Source: Candidatus Methanoxibalbensis ujae
GTDB lineage: Archaea > Halobacteriota > Syntropharchaeia > Alkanophagales > Methanospirareceae
NCBI GenBank assembly: GCA_026134085.1
Contig: JAOQIN010000020.1
Span: 1-32,302 of the forward strand
Direction of reading: 5' to 3'
Length of the DNA stretch: 32,302 nucleotides
Positions 31,753 to 32,302 of the stretch are shown piece after piece. The notes below the pieces were generated by a model. It did no database searches, was not told the origin of the DNA, and was given only the letters and a program-made list of their open reading frames with translations. Positions within the stretch are counted from its first letter, which is position 1. Every line of letters begins with the position of its first letter. The translations under genes were made by a program, and so were the position numbers.

Positions 31753-32302
31753 GCCTTGGCACCTCCCCCTCGCTCATCTCACCTCTCCCTTATCTACAAC
31801 ACTCCTCAAATAAATGCAGGAAAATCTGTTAATGCTGTTCAGAGTCAGGCTGTGTCTCAACCAGACACAGCGATCATTGCTTCGTTATCTTCAGCACTGC
31901 GCGCATCCTGATGCAGCGCAGAATAAAAAAAGAATGATAAAAAAAGAATGAAGGAAAAAAGAATATGATACGGATCGTCATCTTCCGATGAGTCTATAAA
32001 AATGTTGCTGAGAGTGCCACCGCAATCGGTGGATGAATTGGGAGGAGGTGGATACTTGATCTGAAAATTATCCAACAGAGAAAACCCAGATAATCCAGAA
32101 TTACTTGATGAACTCATGCCTGAATTTCGCAATGTGTTCAGGAAGTCTCCTTCCCAGAACCCACAATGCCCGTCAGGATGAACTATAAAGAGGGATACAT
32201 CGGAAGACGGTCGGGATATCTGTCTCAGGAATTCCCGCGGCAGACTTGAAGGGAGCGATTTGGATTTTGTCTCTACAACGCAGGGGTAAGTATGACATGG
32301 GA
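31753..32302. other. Terminal region, no intact gene
   Basis: About 550 bases to the window edge. A plus frame near 32065-32190 reads NRENPDNPELLDELMPEF and stops at TGA, and another open stretch follows in a different frame (TIKRDTSEDGRDICLRN). These could be pieces of a decayed gene. A-rich DNA lies at 31920-31965. Nothing further can be supported. Confidence 0.3.

Overview
The window looks like chromosomal DNA of a mesophilic-looking, moderately AT-rich archaeon. Ribosomal protein S19e, a PDCD5-family protein, geranylgeranylglyceryl phosphate synthase, the archaeal two-step CoA enzyme phosphopantothenate synthetase, CTP-dependent riboflavin kinase RbkR, an archaeal-type ProS ending in Tyr and many archaea-only families (UPF0282, UPF0058, MEMO, COG2054 kinase) all point the same way. 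An archaeal dihydroneopterin aldolase (MptD) and an MfnE-type kinase imply that it makes tetrahydromethanopterin and methanofuran, so it runs archaeal C1 chemistry (methanogen, anaerobic methane/alkane oxidiser or Archaeoglobus-like). I cannot place it more precisely. TGA is the usual stop and GTG starts are common.

Layout. 1-1200: gene-poor, with decayed ORFs and a TnpB (IS200/IS605) relic. 1262-2149: UPF0282 hydrolase (minus). 2837-7869: a plus-strand housekeeping run (argJ, GGGP synthase, rps19e, PDCD5-like, phosphopantothenate synthetase, DUF134/UPF0251 regulator, mptD). 7987-8749: a CRISPR array of 12 repeats and 11 spacers without cas genes, most likely transcribed on the minus strand. 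8943-13265: a PurM/HypE-like protein, then minus-strand RimI-like acetyltransferase, PflA-like radical SAM protein and SPASM radical SAM protein, with a small winged-helix protein on the plus strand. 13807-18606: DRG-family GTPase followed by a ferrous iron uptake locus (two FeoA-domain proteins, FeoB split into GTPase and permease halves, and a four-helix membrane protein).

18692-22082 is accessory and damaged: a frameshifted DUF362 relic, a broken DDE transposase gene, and a small AT-rich island with two short membrane proteins and an anchored exported protein. A perfect 21-bp direct repeat lies on both sides of the transposase and island. One island gene carries an in-frame TAG in the middle of a membrane helix.

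22118-31752 returns to core genes: triosephosphate isomerase and a HAD phosphatase (minus), YjbQ/UPF0047 (plus), MfnE overlapping a DUF1614 membrane protein (minus), rbkR and ribB with a perfect palindrome between them, UPF0058, tRNA-Thr(CGT), proS, and a minus pair of MEMO protein plus an acidic archaeal protein.

Two window-wide habits stand out. Many intergenic gaps contain perfect tandem duplications of 14-28 bp, often touching a stop codon. Several conserved enzymes carry low-complexity inserts or tails (Ser/Gln in DUF134, Phe-Thr-Asp-Ser in MfnE, Ser/Ala/Asp in ProS, Lys/Asn in phosphopantothenate synthetase). No complete new defence or metabolic system is evident. The best candidates for something undescribed are the AT-rich island with its TAG-containing gene, the split FeoB with an extra membrane partner, and the two radical SAM genes.
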